Shown here piece by piece: positions 1-8,159 of a stretch of 64,000 nt of DNA. Position numbers and translations under genes: made by a program. Below the pieces are notes generated by a model. It did not search any database and was not told the origin of the DNA. It saw only the letters and a list, made by a program, of their open reading frames with translations. This stretch comes from Paenibacillus durus ATCC 35681 (GTDB lineage: Bacteria > Bacillota > Bacilli > Paenibacillales > Paenibacillaceae), in the NCBI RefSeq assembly GCF_000993825.1, contig NZ_CP011114.1:1922001-1986000 (forward strand). Direction: 5' to 3'. The first letter of the stretch is position 1. Each line of letters starts with the position of its first letter.

Positions 1-580
1 CGATAGAAGCCATGCCCGGATATTGATGGAACAGCCGCGTCGATTCTTCCATTAAAATAGCATTAACAGCGTCAACAGAGCTGAACACGTTCGTGTAGTC
101 GGATGAGGTAAGCTTTTCGCTTGGATTGGCCTTTTTGTATTCCGCGAAGCTGTTAAAGAAGTGAATCTCAATATTATCCGTTCCGATGCCAACGTCCCTT
201 ATAAATGGAAAGCCCTTCAACTGCCGCGTATACGCCAGCACTTCCTGTTTCGGCAGAGGTACTTGGTCCGCAGAAATCGGTTGACTTGGCGCAGCAGATG
301 GCTGAGCGGTCGCTGCCGGAGTATTCATAGCAGGCGATGCTGACGCTGGCGATTCGCTCGGCGTTGCGGAATTTTCGGCCGAAACGCTGGGTTCCGGAGC
401 CGTAGAAGGAGTGACCGCAGCTTCCGGTGAAGGTTCCTGCGAACCGGCTGACATGGGCGACGCCGAGTGCAAGGCCGTCTGAGTTGTCTGCTTCCCGTTG
501 TCAACCACTTTGATGATCCCCAAGGCAATGATGACGATAAGTACCCAGAACCACCATCTGGTGTAGATGGGTTTTTTCAT
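1..580 (-). CDS. Membrane-anchored hypothetical protein (3' end cut off by window)
   Basis: An open frame runs from an ATG at 580 to the window edge without a stop, so the C-terminus is missing. The product starts with a short basic/aromatic stretch, then one hydrophobic helix at about residues 9-24, then a long Ser/Pro/Ala/Thr/Glu-rich linker at about 30-105, then a folded-looking part with alternating hydrophobics. This is the plan of a protein held in the membrane by its N-terminus with the rest outside the cell. GGAGG lies 8 nt upstream of 580; another in-frame ATG at 586 is only 2 nt from it, so 580 is preferred. I do not recognise the family. Confidence 0.7.
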   Translation of the reverse strand, partial: MKKPIYTRWWFWVLIVIIALGIIKVVDNGKQTTQTALHSASPMSAGSQEPSPEAAVTPSTAPEPSVSAENSATPSESPASASPAMNTPAATAQPSAAPSQPISADQVPLPKQEVLAYTRQLKGFPFIRDVGIGTDNIEIHFFNSFAEYKKANPSEKLTSSDYTNVFSSVDAVNAILMEESTRLFHQYPGMASI

Positions 581-697
581 ATTCATAACCTCCTTGGCGC
601 TAATGTTGGTGCTACTTTCAGTTTAGCAGAATTGACGCGCAAGGTTAAATTGGGGTAGCTTGAAAAAGACATATTATACCAGGGGGAGATCGTTATT

Positions 698-1127
698 TTG
701 GATCAGACGATTTACTGGATCGGCGGATCGACCTGTGCCGGAAAAAGTACAATAGCCAAAAGGTATGCGGAGAAGCATGGGCTGGATCTATATGCTTGTG
801 ATGAGCATCTGGAAAATCACTTGAAGAACATAACCGCCCGGAACCAGCCTGCTATGCATAAAATTTCGAGGATGAGTTATGATCCCTACCGAACCGTTCC
901 AGCGTCATCATTACAGCCAGCGAATCTGGATACAGGATATACTTAACTCCACGGATGACCCGGCGGCGGCTTTTGATAATTGGATGCACAGGGATGCAAG
1001 ATTTGCTGATTTTGTAAAAAAAGAGGCCCAAGATTTAAATCTTCATATATTTAAAGTGGACGGAAGCAAAGACCTGCAAGCAACCTTTAACCGGATCGAG
1101 GAATACTTCGGCTCTGCTGAAGCTTAA
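698..1127 (+). pseudogene. P-loop nucleotide kinase-like gene with internal deletion
   Basis: The first part (TTG at 698, SD AGGGGGAG) encodes a Walker A motif, GGSTCAGKST, at residues 9-18 and runs to about 'MHKISRMS'. The following bases are out of frame with it. Read in the frame of the downstream part (879-1127), the same bases give 'IPTEPFQRHHYSQR' and a normal continuation to the stop at 1127. The two halves are the N-terminal and C-terminal parts of one kinase-like protein of about 200 residues. The middle is missing, and the junction near 875-885 is out of frame. An intact gene would phosphorylate an unknown small substrate; this copy cannot make the full enzyme. Confidence 0.75.
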
Positions 1128-1792
1128 GCTTCATCTATCAAATCCTTTGAATCATTACGCACGTTGCCGACCTTCGTTGAGACGGGATAAGCTTTCATTT
1201 TCTCGGCACCGAACGGCTTCAGTAATTTGGCAAGGATGTCTATATCATGAATGCTCCGCTCCAGCCACAGACCGACGTCTTCCGGACGGAGAATTACCGG
1301 CATCCGGTTATGGATCTCCGCTGTCAGATCATTCGGTTCCGTGGTGATGATGGCGCAGGTGGCGAGCTTTTTTCCATCCGTATCTACCCAAATATCATAA
1401 ATTCCAGCCAGCGAAAAAATACCGCCGTCACGCATCAGAATCCGCATCGGCTGCTTGCTCCCCCCGCGATTGCGCCATTCATAGAATCCGTCTGCCGGAA
1501 TTACACAGCGCCGCGAGGACAGAAGCCGTCTGAACGAAGGTTTGTCCGTCAGCGTCTCGGCCCGGATATTGATCATTTTGCCACCGGACTTGTCGTCCTT
1601 CGCCCAGGAAGGAACAAGGCCCCAGCGCAGCTGTCCGATGCGGTTACCGGCGCCGCTGCCGATTACGGCAGGGATATACTGCATAGGCGCGGCATTATAT
1701 TTTGGAGCGTAATTCACGATCGTCACGTCCTGGGTGTAATATTGCAGCATAAGCTCATCCATTGTTACCGTTATCGTATAGCGTCCGCACAT
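1124..1792 (-). CDS. SOS response-associated peptidase (SRAP/YedK family)
   Basis: 222 residues, normal for the family. SRAP proteins (YedK, HMCES) form a covalent thiazolidine link with abasic sites in single-stranded DNA and protect them during replication. The catalytic Cys must be residue 2 after Met removal. This fixes the start at 1792, where the product begins MCGRY, although the frame stays open further upstream. Other family residues are present: the Asn of NIRAET, the Glu of the segment 'PADGFYEW', and the His of 'AEIHNRMPVIL'. The SD AGGGGTG lies just upstream. The 3' end overlaps the broken kinase gene by 4 bp on the opposite strand. Confidence 0.95.
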   Translation of the reverse strand: MCGRYTITVTMDELMLQYYTQDVTIVNYAPKYNAAPMQYIPAVIGSGAGNRIGQLRWGLVPSWAKDDKSGGKMINIRAETLTDKPSFRRLLSSRRCVIPADGFYEWRNRGGSKQPMRILMRDGGIFSLAGIYDIWVDTDGKKLATCAIITTEPNDLTAEIHNRMPVILRPEDVGLWLERSIHDIDILAKLLKPFGAEKMKAYPVSTKVGNVRNDSKDLIDEA

Positions 1793-1847
1793 CTTCAGCA
1801 CCCCTGAGCAAGGTTTGTCATAATAATAAGACAAGTCTCTCCTATGT

Positions 1848-2030
1848 TCAACGGCGATACTTTCGTTTCCTCTTGCTTGGCCCGATCTGTCTTTTCACTT
1901 TGCCGGATTCATCTGTTTCGATGATATACAGCTCTCTTACGCTAGCCGAGAGAATAAACCACTCTTTATGGGCTTCAGCTTCATTCAAGGGCCCGATTAT
2001 TCTTTTTCCTCTATAACAAATAAAAAACAC
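1848..2030 (-). CDS. Small hypothetical protein (60 aa)
   Basis: A 60-residue frame begins at GTG 2030 with AGGTG 6 nt upstream. It lies 55 bp upstream of the SRAP gene on the same strand. The product has a hydrophobic start, a mixed middle and a very basic C-terminus (KRQIGPSKRKRKYRR). No family is recognised. Support is only the ribosome binding site, the orientation and the protein-like composition, so this remains tentative. Confidence 0.4.
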   Translation of the reverse strand: MFFICYRGKRIIGPLNEAEAHKEWFILSASVRELYIIETDESGKVKRQIGPSKRKRKYRR

Positions 2031-2323
2031 TCCGGCACCTGGAAATTGATCTGGTTACTTCATATGTATATTCTAGTATTCCGCAAGGAATTTATATGTA
2101 AAAATCCACATAGTTTCGACTAAAAATATCCATATTCTTTTTTTTGATTCAGATGAGATAAGTTTAGGGGAAAAGTATTATGTGATGGTAAAAGAAAATA
2201 GTTAGTTTAGAAGAGTGTTGTAACATTTATTACATTAAAATTATTATTAAAATGATATAAGTATCATATATAACAAAAATGGGCTGAGCAAGCTAAGACG
2301 GCTCAAATTAGGAGGAGAAACGT
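2031..2323. other. AT-rich intergenic region upstream of the Rop-like gene
   Basis: About 290 bp of AT-rich DNA separate the leftward small gene from the rightward Rop-like gene, so both promoters must lie here. I see no convincing FNR, Rex or other named operator and no small frame with a ribosome binding site. Confidence 0.5.
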
Positions 2324-2530
2324 ATGGAGCCAATCGTTAAGCTGAAAGAAGAAATTAAAGAATTGAACAGTGCGGCCATCAGCTTGCAGAACCAGCTTCA
2401 CGATCTGGCGGAAGGCTTGCCGCTGCATCTGGAAGAACTCCCCGAATTGGCGCATCGAACCTTTGAGACTTTTTCTGAACTGGCAGCCAAGAGACAGGAA
2501 TTGAAGAGTCTGAAATCGCAGCAAGTTTGA
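2324..2530 (+). CDS. Rop-like / CCE_0567-type small protein
   Basis: 68 residues, almost entirely heptad-patterned, predicted to form a helical hairpin. The central 'LHDLAEGLP' followed by 'PELAHRTFE' matches the Rop-like family (PF05082), whose characterised member is the cyanobacterial metalloprotein CCE_0567. The family is usually found in nitrogen-fixation (nif) loci and may bind metal through residues at the turn; its function is not settled. The SD AGGAGGAG sits 6 nt before ATG 2324. No nif gene is in this window, so the gene stands alone, with its own terminator downstream. Confidence 0.75.
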   Translation: MEPIVKLKEEIKELNSAAISLQNQLHDLAEGLPLHLEELPELAHRTFETFSELAAKRQELKSLKSQQV

Positions 2531-2573
2531 GATTGCATGACATAGAAATCTAATAGGATGTTAGTTGATGCAG

Positions 2574-2620
2574 GAGCTTATCCAACTGCCGTGAACGGGT
2601 GATGGATAGGTTCTTTTTTT
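2574..2620 (+). terminator. Rho-independent terminator after the Rop-like gene
   Basis: GAGCTTATCCA (2574-2584) pairs over 11 bp, with two G-U pairs, with TGGATAGGTTC (2603-2613). Seven T residues follow. Confidence 0.75.
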
Positions 2621-2648
2621 ATGCGCAAAAGCCGGGTCACAGGGAACT

Positions 2649-3012
2649 TTGTCTACATACACTATCAAAAAAAGGGTGAAAGAGTTGGATAATAGGAAGC
2701 TTCGAAAGCTGGTGTACTCTGCTTCAAGATTCGTCACCGATAAGGCGTGGCAGCACGAGAACCGGAATCTAATCAAGGAACCGGCCAATCCGGATATATC
2801 CAGTCAGGCCAGGTCGCTGCTGGATCATCTGTACGCTATGCGGGGGAAAGGGATTTTTACCGGACAGCATGCCAATGGAAGCCGGGAAATACCATTATGT
2901 CAAATTGGAATACTTCAATAATGGTGATCCCGAGGCTGTAGTGCAGTTGTTATGGTCAAGCTACGGCCAGACAAAGGAAGTGATTCCGCAGTCCCGGTTA
3001 TATTCCAAGTAA
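2649..3012 (+). pseudogene. Remnant of a GH26 mannanase-type glycoside hydrolase with PA14 domain
   Basis: The first frame (from about 2649 to 2870) encodes a segment typical of the start of a glycoside hydrolase family 26 catalytic domain: 'ARSLLDHLYAMRGKGIFTGQH'-like, ending in the hallmark GQH. Near 2869 the sequence jumps to a different frame (2869-3012). That frame encodes the very end of a PA14 carbohydrate-binding domain ('VKLEYFNNGDPEAV...LLWSS', 'VIPQSRLYS') and a stop. Most of the catalytic domain, including the acid/base and nucleophile glutamates, is gone. A large internal deletion in a secreted mannan-degrading enzyme explains this. Neither fragment should be active. Confidence 0.65.
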
Positions 3013-3018
3013 GCGAAG

Positions 3019-3048
3019 AGCATTGCTGTTGGAAGCGGTGCTTTTTTT
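3019..3048 (+). terminator. Terminator after the glycoside hydrolase remnant
   Basis: AGCATTGCT (3019-3027) pairs with AGCGGTGCT (3034-3042), with two G-U pairs, and runs into seven T residues. It begins 7 bp after the PA14 stop codon. Confidence 0.7.
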
Positions 3049-3203
3049 GTTGCAGGGCTTGCTGCCGGAGAGGTTTGTCGCATACATATTATTCCAATTG
3101 TTGTGCAGTCAACAAAATGTCAACAAGTCCGAGAACTCAGTGAGGATAGCTTGGGTGAAATAAGTGGAAAACCTTGCTGGACAAAGGCTTTAACCAAAAA
3201 AAT

Positions 3204-3243
3204 TCGGGGCCCTCTTTCGAGAGCCCCTTTCATGGGAGAGGAG
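3204..3243. repeat. attL: left 40-bp direct repeat of the prophage-like element
   Basis: These 40 bases are identical to 24271-24310. The repeat contains an imperfect terminator-like hairpin (GGGGCCCTC / GAGAGCCCC). Both copies are preceded by seven A residues, with one extra T in the left copy. An integrase gene reads towards this repeat from inside the element, which is the usual arrangement at an attachment site. Confidence 0.85.
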
Positions 3244-3357
3244 TAGAATGAGAAAAATTGAACTTCTTTTGAATATTGAAACCCTTGGTACATTGGGCTT
3301 TTATTGATTAAGGGAGAGGGGAGGTAGTGCTGTTTTTTGGTCGTTTTTGCGAATTTG

Positions 3358-3390
3358 GCACCCAGTTAGCACCCAATATAGCACCCAGTT
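3358..3390 (+). repeat. Left arm-type direct repeats (GCACCCA)
   Basis: Three copies of GCACCCA(G/A)T(T/A) start at 3358, 3369 and 3381, with spacing of 11 and 12 bp. They lie between the integrase stop codon and attL. The same motif is found twice near the right end of the element, so these are likely arm-type integrase binding sites. Confidence 0.55.
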
Positions 3391-3494
3391 ATGCTTTGCG
3401 TTTTGTGGGCCTAACCATGTCGTCAAATACATCGGCAGCAGCCTTGTCCACTGATTCAAAAATATGGCCGTAAATCTCAAGCATTTTTGTATTA

Positions 3495-4325
3495 GAGCGT
3501 GTACGCAAACTATACAAACGGTAGAAATCTAGTAAAATAAGGAACATGAGAAGAAGATACGAGTTAACAGATGAAGAATGGAATATCCTTGAACCCCTCT
3601 TGCCCCCGGCTAGAAAAAAGCAAGGAGGCCGTCCCCCTAAAGATCGGCGTCAGATGCTCAATGCAGTCCTTTGGGTAGCCCGAACGGGAGCGCCGTGGCG
3701 AGATTTACCGAGTTACTATGGTCCATGGTCTTCTGCCTACAGCTTTTTCTGGCGGCTTCAAAAAGCAAACATTTGGGAAGAAATCCTGAAGCATGTCTCC
3801 ATCGAACCGGATTGGGATCAGGTCATGATCGATGCCACTATCGTCCGCGTCCATCAACATGGAGCGGGCGCAAAAGGGGGCAGGACCGACAAGCCATCGG
3901 TCGTTCGCGCGGAGGATTAACCACCAAAATTCATGCGATGGTGGATGCGCTGGGCTATCCCTTGCGCTTCGAGCTGACACCGGGGCAAGACCACGATTCC
4001 GTCACTGGCTATCGTCTGCTTCATGAACTGGATTTCTGCCCGGGCGAAGTGTTAGCTGATCGCGCCTACGACACCAATGCCATTCTGGAACTTTTGCAAA
4101 GCCGGGCGATCGCTGCGGTTATTCCAAGTAAGCGCAATCGTCGGGTAAAACGCCCGTTAGATTCTGAAACGTATAAAGAACGACACTTAATCGAATGCTT
4201 TTTCAATAAAGTCAAAAACTATCGACGCCTGGCTACTCGCTATGAAAAAACTGCGAATATGTTTAAGGCTTTTTTGACCCTGCTTTCGATTCGTTTATGG
4301 CTCAAATAGGTTTGCGTACAGGCCC
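3495..4325 (+). mobile_element. IS5-family insertion sequence (IS427-like group), 831 bp
   Basis: The ends are inverted repeats: GAGCGTGTACGCAAAC at 3495-3510, and the complement of GGGCCTGTACGCAAACC at the right end. Both ends are flanked by TA (3493-3494 and 4326-4327), the short target duplication typical of this group. Two overlapping frames encode the transposase. The copy sits inside the prophage integrase. Confidence 0.9.
3546..4309 (+). CDS. IS5-family transposase, two overlapping frames (OrfA/OrfB)
   Basis: OrfA (3546-3920) starts with the DUF4096-like N-terminal domain ('LTDEEWNILEPLLPP', 'GGRPPKDRR') and contains the first DDE aspartate ('VMIDATIVRVHQHG'). The second half lies in the -1 frame (to 4309), with 'GGLTTKIHAMVDALG', 'LADRAYD' carrying the second Asp, and 'YKERHLIECFFNKVK' carrying the Glu. 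The frames overlap at an A4G5 run near 3868-3877, where a -1 slip would join them into one product of about 254 residues. This matches the usual programmed frameshift in the group. All three catalytic acids are present, so the transposase may be active. Confidence 0.9.
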
Positions 4326-5430
4326 TAGTATGTCCTGCGCGTTTAGCAATTGCGCTGGAATGTATTTTTTTATAAATCATCCAAGAGATTGAGGTATGCC
4401 GAAGATCGTGAAGGCGAATGGCCTTAAGGTTATGCTTTCGGTGAAACATTATCCAGCGTTTAGTGAGGCGCTCTGGATCCGAAGGAAAACCAGTAGTCCT
4501 GCAGAACAAGAACTCCCAATCCTTCGCAATCCATTTATCACCTAACTGCAGCTTCATTTTAGCCCACTCTAATCTGTATGCCTTTAATTCATCAATAACA
4601 GAAGCGGGAATAGCGATTACTCGTCTCGAGTTTTTATTCTTCGGTCCCTTAATAACTGGCGCTCCATCTTTGTACATAGTTACGGTTTGTTTTATATTAA
4701 TCGTTCCGTTTACAAGATCAATATTCCTCCAATCGAGGCCAGCTATTTCAGAACGCCTCATTCCAGTAGTCACGGCTAAAATTATTTGAATTCTAATATG
4801 GATAGGTTCATCTTCTAAAGCATCGAATAGGTACTGTATTTCCTTTTCGTCATATACCTCCATTTCTTTAACATCATCCTCAGGAGGTTTCTTAACTCCG
4901 ATCATGGGGTTGTCCTTCAATACGCCCCACTCAACAGCTTTAGAGAATATGCTGCGAAGTACTCTGTAGTTGTATACGATTGTTGCAGAACCAGGTATTT
5001 CTCCATCCTTAATGATTGCTTCTGGTGTCTTGAGATAATCAAGATAATCAAGTATGTGAAGTGTCTTAATCTTATCCATATGCTTCCCTTTGAAGTAAGG
5101 AAGAATCCTAGCTTCACAATGGAATCTATAACTGATTTTTGTTTTTTCTGCGAGCTTAGGTTCTACAAATTTATTATTCCAAATCTCATAAAACTGATCT
5201 AAGGTAAGTTTCTCCGGACGTATATAGCTACCAGACTCAACCTCCATTTTGAACTTTACTAATTCCTCATCCAGATGGTTCTGCAGCCGGCGGGGAGCGC
5301 GCAGCAGCTCAGGATCTTCCACACGAATTGTTTTGCGGTCAAAATCTCGTTCGCCTTGAGCATCGTACCCTAATTCAACGGTTAGGCGCCAAGAGTTTCT
5401 TCCACGCTTTTCTATGCTGCCTTTTGCCAT

Positions 5431-5661
5431 CTATGACCGACCTCCATCTAAATCATTATTATAATGACGTGGTTGGGGATTGAATTTATAAAATAATTCA
5501 TTATAAACTCGGTTAGCTGCTTTGATTGCTTCTTCTGAAGGCTGGTTTAGAGCTGTAGCTGTCACTTTATATTCACCGTAGTTATATCTGCTGACCTTTT
5601 GCCCCAATTCGTTATAGCTGATTTGAAAATTGGTGATTTTTTCATCAGGCCCTTTACACAT
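5431..5661 (-). CDS. Small prophage protein next to integrase
   Basis: 76 residues. The stop directly abuts the integrase start, so the two are one transcription unit. ATG 5661 is chosen because AAGGA lies 10 nt upstream; GTG 5670 would be only 2 nt from it. The product is mixed charged with a short aromatic stretch ('ISYNELGQKVSRYNYGEYKV'-like) and no clear HTH. Its position suggests a role linked to integration or excision, but nothing in the sequence shows one. Confidence 0.55.
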   Translation of the reverse strand: MCKGPDEKITNFQISYNELGQKVSRYNYGEYKVTATALNQPSEEAIKAANRVYNELFYKFNPQPRHYNNDLDGGRS

Positions 5662-5825
5662 AATTTGCACCGTCCTTCATATTAGGTTCTTCTTAGCTTG
5701 TTGTAGCGTTTTTTCTGCAGAGGGGTCTATTTATACCTCCCAGCAGAGTTAGGGTGAATTTCCTCAGTAGAACGTCACGCGGGATGGCTTAGAATTGATG
5801 TCAGGGGCAGACTCCATCAGTTTGT

Positions 5826-6662
5826 TCAATCTCCTTCTGGTAGGAGGCCATTGTCCTTTTGCAATCGCCGTTCCACCTTCTTGACATCTTCATGTACAGG
5901 CAGATCCTCTGGCATCGTGCCACCAAGCTCTTTGATCGTTTGCCGTACCTTGGCGCCTACATCATAATGCGCTCGGTTGGCGTTGTCTCTGCCTTGGATC
6001 TCCTCTCGGCGTATTTTCTCTTCGGCCTGTGTTGCCCGGAAGAGGTTGGCGGCCAATTCGGTGCTGCCCATGTGGTCGAGGATCTTCTGAGATTTCTTCA
6101 ACCCTTTACGGCTATGAATACCCTTAGCGTCCAGTCCACCGTACAGTCCTTTGTATCCGTGATTTTGGAACACTGCGAAATCCAGTGTAGTGAGCACACC
6201 AGCCTGGTAGGCTGCATCTGCAAGCTGTGTGTTATGCTTCCTCAGCTCGTCCCGCAGCATGACGCGACGCTCGTCTTCGGTGGCTTGCTCGAATACTTCC
6301 TGCTTGCGGGTCTGGACGGCAAAGTATGTCTGGCCGAGGGCGACGATCTCTTTAGATGGATCGGCGTTTTGAATGATGAGGTAGCAGGCATAGCGTGAAA
6401 GGCGATAATCACGAATGGAACGACGGGCGTTGGAGCCGATCTCGACCATTTCGTTGGACTCAACAAAATGGTCCTCCGCTTCTTGTCCGCTATTGTTACA
6501 GGCAATTATCGCCTTCTTCACGGCTTTCTCAAAATTGCGGAAATCTGAGTAATCTAAGATTCGAGCGAGAATACGGCCAGTCCAGTATTGATTGCCATTC
6601 TCATCTTCTTGGCGTGCTTCTTCAAACGGGGTTTCGTGTTCGTTGGTTGGCTTATTCGTCAT
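5826..6662 (-). CDS. dinD: DNA damage-inducible protein D-like
   Basis: 278 residues, close to E. coli DinD. It has the N-terminal Bro-type domain ('YWTGRILARILDYSDFRNFEKAVKKA') and the DinD-specific region with 'GLYGGLDAKGIHSRKGL' and 'ILDHMGSTELAANLFRATQAEEK'. In E. coli DinD belongs to the SOS regulon and modulates RecA filament function. The start ATG 6662 has AAGGAG 8 nt upstream. I could not find a Gram-positive LexA box in front of it. It lies in the early leftward part of the prophage, where it may give a lysogenic advantage or act in induction. Confidence 0.9.
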   Translation of the reverse strand: MTNKPTNEHETPFEEARQEDENGNQYWTGRILARILDYSDFRNFEKAVKKAIIACNNSGQEAEDHFVESNEMVEIGSNARRSIRDYRLSRYACYLIIQNADPSKEIVALGQTYFAVQTRKQEVFEQATEDERRVMLRDELRKHNTQLADAAYQAGVLTTLDFAVFQNHGYKGLYGGLDAKGIHSRKGLKKSQKILDHMGSTELAANLFRATQAEEKIRREEIQGRDNANRAHYDVGAKVRQTIKELGGTMPEDLPVHEDVKKVERRLQKDNGLLPEGD

Positions 6663-7263
6663 TATAATTCAGCTCCTTGATGGGATAATAGATGATGATT
6701 AGGTCAAACTCTTTAATATGACTCCTGAGATTCAGGGCAACTTGTAGCTGACCTCAGAATTGAAGCAAGTGGATGGCACATGGCTTCTGACTTATTGGTG
6801 CCCTGCGGTGAAAGGTCTTACTTGAGTTTCGTGTGCAGGGGTACGCAAAACTATGTTAGGAGTTTCATCCGCCCGGAGGACAAAACCATTTTCACCAACC
6901 GTTGGTAAAAACTTTATTCTCAGTAGAGCAACCTTAGCTTTCCTTCACCGAGTGACGGAAACCCTTCTCTCGGCTGATTGAGGATTTTTGTACGGGCTCT
7001 ATACGAAACTCCTGTTTTGATCACCGCGTGAACGTAACTATTTGGGAGGCCTTACTAAGCGGCGTATAGTTTTCATATAATTTTGCCGAAGCTCGGCAAT
7101 AATTTCTGTTAAAGCACTTATGACCTTTGCCAGAGTTTTTGCCACTCGGCAGCAAAAACTCTATTCATTCACTTTTCAGCGCCGGGCGCTGAAAATCATT
7201 CCTTAGTTTAGCCGGCTGTTGTCTTACATGCTTCAGCATAATGTCACGAGACGGTGTTGTAAG
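6663..7263. other. Non-coding stretch with four inverted repeats
   Basis: About 600 bp without a supported gene, upstream of dinD. Clear inverted repeats are ACCAAC/GTTGGT (6894-6906), TTGCCGA/TCGGCAA (7083-7099), AGAGTTTTTGC/GCAAAAACTCT (7132-7162) and TTTTCAGCGCC/GGCGCTGAAAA (7173-7195). The dinD promoter must lie in the left part. No T-run follows the last two as in a normal terminator. Confidence 0.6.
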
Positions 7264-7401
7264 TTATGCGCCGTGCTTTTTCAAGACGGTGTTGACGTTC
7301 GGTTCGATTGCATTGATTATGAGTTCTATATGATCACCGGGTATGGGAACAAATACAATGTCGAATTTAGGGCGTTCTTTGGCCTTTCTTGCTTTTTTCA
7401 T
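7264..7401 (-). CDS. Small basic prophage protein (45 aa)
   Basis: 45 residues from ATG 7401, with AAAGGAG placed 10 nt upstream. It begins with a basic run ('MKKARKAKERPK') followed by a hydrophobic, acidic segment. Many Firmicute phage early regions hold such small proteins. Function unknown. The real start is supported by the ribosome binding site, while the open frame upstream of it looks non-coding. Confidence 0.5.
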   Translation of the reverse strand: MKKARKAKERPKFDIVFVPIPGDHIELIINAIEPNVNTVLKKHGA

Positions 7402-7473
7402 GAGTTTGCTGCTCCTTTGATTGCAGGATTTATCTTTCAAGTATCGAATTAATGGTGCTGGGAGGTGAACAGG

Positions 7474-7800
7474 GTGGATGAAGTGGAAAAGGGTTTGTAC
7501 GACTGGATTGACTCTCTGAAGACTGAGCACGACAAAATAATGGAGCTCGCTAATGAAAAGTGCATCGAAATCGCAGTTTTAGAAGGACGTAGGAAAGTTG
7601 CAAGTGCAGCCGTTGATGAAATTAAAGATGATGTTTTACGTGAAAAATTTTATAACAAGTTCATCAGAGATGTGAGTGAAGCGATTGATAAAGCTTCAGA
7701 TGAACTAATTGATTTGCGCGCGGCAAGAAAAGAATTAAAGACCCATTTAAGTGCTATTGAGTCCGCAATGAAAAGTAGTTCCTACAGCAAAGCACCTTAA
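7474..7800 (+). CDS. Coiled-coil hypothetical prophage protein
   Basis: 108 residues from GTG 7474. GGAGG at 7461-7465 is 8 nt away and would overlap the alternative GTG at 7465. The whole chain is charged and helical, with strong heptad patterns and no Cys. It is read away from the leftward early genes and ends directly in a terminator. Its composition and AT content differ from its neighbours, like an accessory (moron) gene. No family recognised. Confidence 0.6.
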   Translation: MDEVEKGLYDWIDSLKTEHDKIMELANEKCIEIAVLEGRRKVASAAVDEIKDDVLREKFYNKFIRDVSEAIDKASDELIDLRAARKELKTHLSAIESAMKSSSYSKAP

Positions 7801-7813
7801 CCGGTGCTTTTTC
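7789..7813 (+). terminator. Terminator shared in sequence with the one at 22306
   Basis: AAAGCACC (7789-7796) pairs with GGTGCTTT (7803-7810), followed by T residues. The arms, loop and tail are nearly identical to 22306-22334. Confidence 0.8.
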
Positions 7814-7937
7814 TATACTCGGCAAAGCGATTAATAATCAATAACTCTTACTTGAACGGGGTTTCTGTCAACATGATGCATACAGCTGAATGCTGCACTA
7901 ACCTCGGCCATGACAAAACCTTAGTTGCGTTCTGACC

Positions 7938-8159
7938 TTATCGTTCTCGCTTTACCTCTGATTCCTCAGTTTTTCCTTCCAGCCACTCAATGAACACGGC
8001 TCGTGATACAAACAGCCGCCGGCCTACCCGGGCAGCATGGAGATCCTCAGAATTCAGCAGCTCATACACCTGCCTCTGTCCGATTCCCAAGAACTTCTGA
8101 ATATCTGTAGCGGAGAGTACGGGCGGCAGCAGTTCCTCTGCCTCGTAATGTCTAGCCAC
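7938..8159 (-). CDS. Excisionase-like helix-turn-helix protein (possibly the 3' half of a split gene)
   Basis: 73 residues with a MerR/excisionase-type winged helix ('SATDIQKFLGIGQRQVYELL' then 'ARVGRRLFVSRAVFIEWLEG'). Such proteins bind DNA at att sites or early promoters. The GTG at 8159 has no Shine-Dalgarno sequence. The frame overlaps the upstream gene by 106 bp, which is too much for normal neighbours. A single gene broken by a frameshift near 8150 is therefore plausible: the N-terminal part is encoded from 8314 and the HTH part here. Confidence 0.65.
   Translation of the reverse strand: MARHYEAEELLPPVLSATDIQKFLGIGQRQVYELLNSEDLHAARVGRRLFVSRAVFIEWLEGKTEESEVKRER

Larger units (their letters stand above)
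3389..5430 (-). pseudogene. int: Tyrosine site-specific integrase, split by an IS5-type insertion
   Basis: The gene reads leftwards from ATG 5430 (GGAGG 10 nt upstream). It has an N-terminal DNA-binding domain, a SAM-like domain and a catalytic domain with the Arg of 'TGMRRSEIAGL' and 'HDLRHT'. After 'AKRAGHT' the frame is broken by the IS at 3495-4325. The rest resumes at 3492 and ends at the TAA 3389-3391, encoding 'NTKMLEIYGHIFE...' with the nucleophile Tyr. Removing the IS and one copy of the duplicated TA gives exactly 403 codons in one frame (402 residues), a normal phage integrase length. The interrupted form lacks the catalytic Tyr, so the element should be locked in place. Confidence 0.9.

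Noticed and set aside
6663..6800. LexA (SOS) box in front of dinD
   Set aside because: No GAAC-N4-GTTC match or near match was found in the upstream region.
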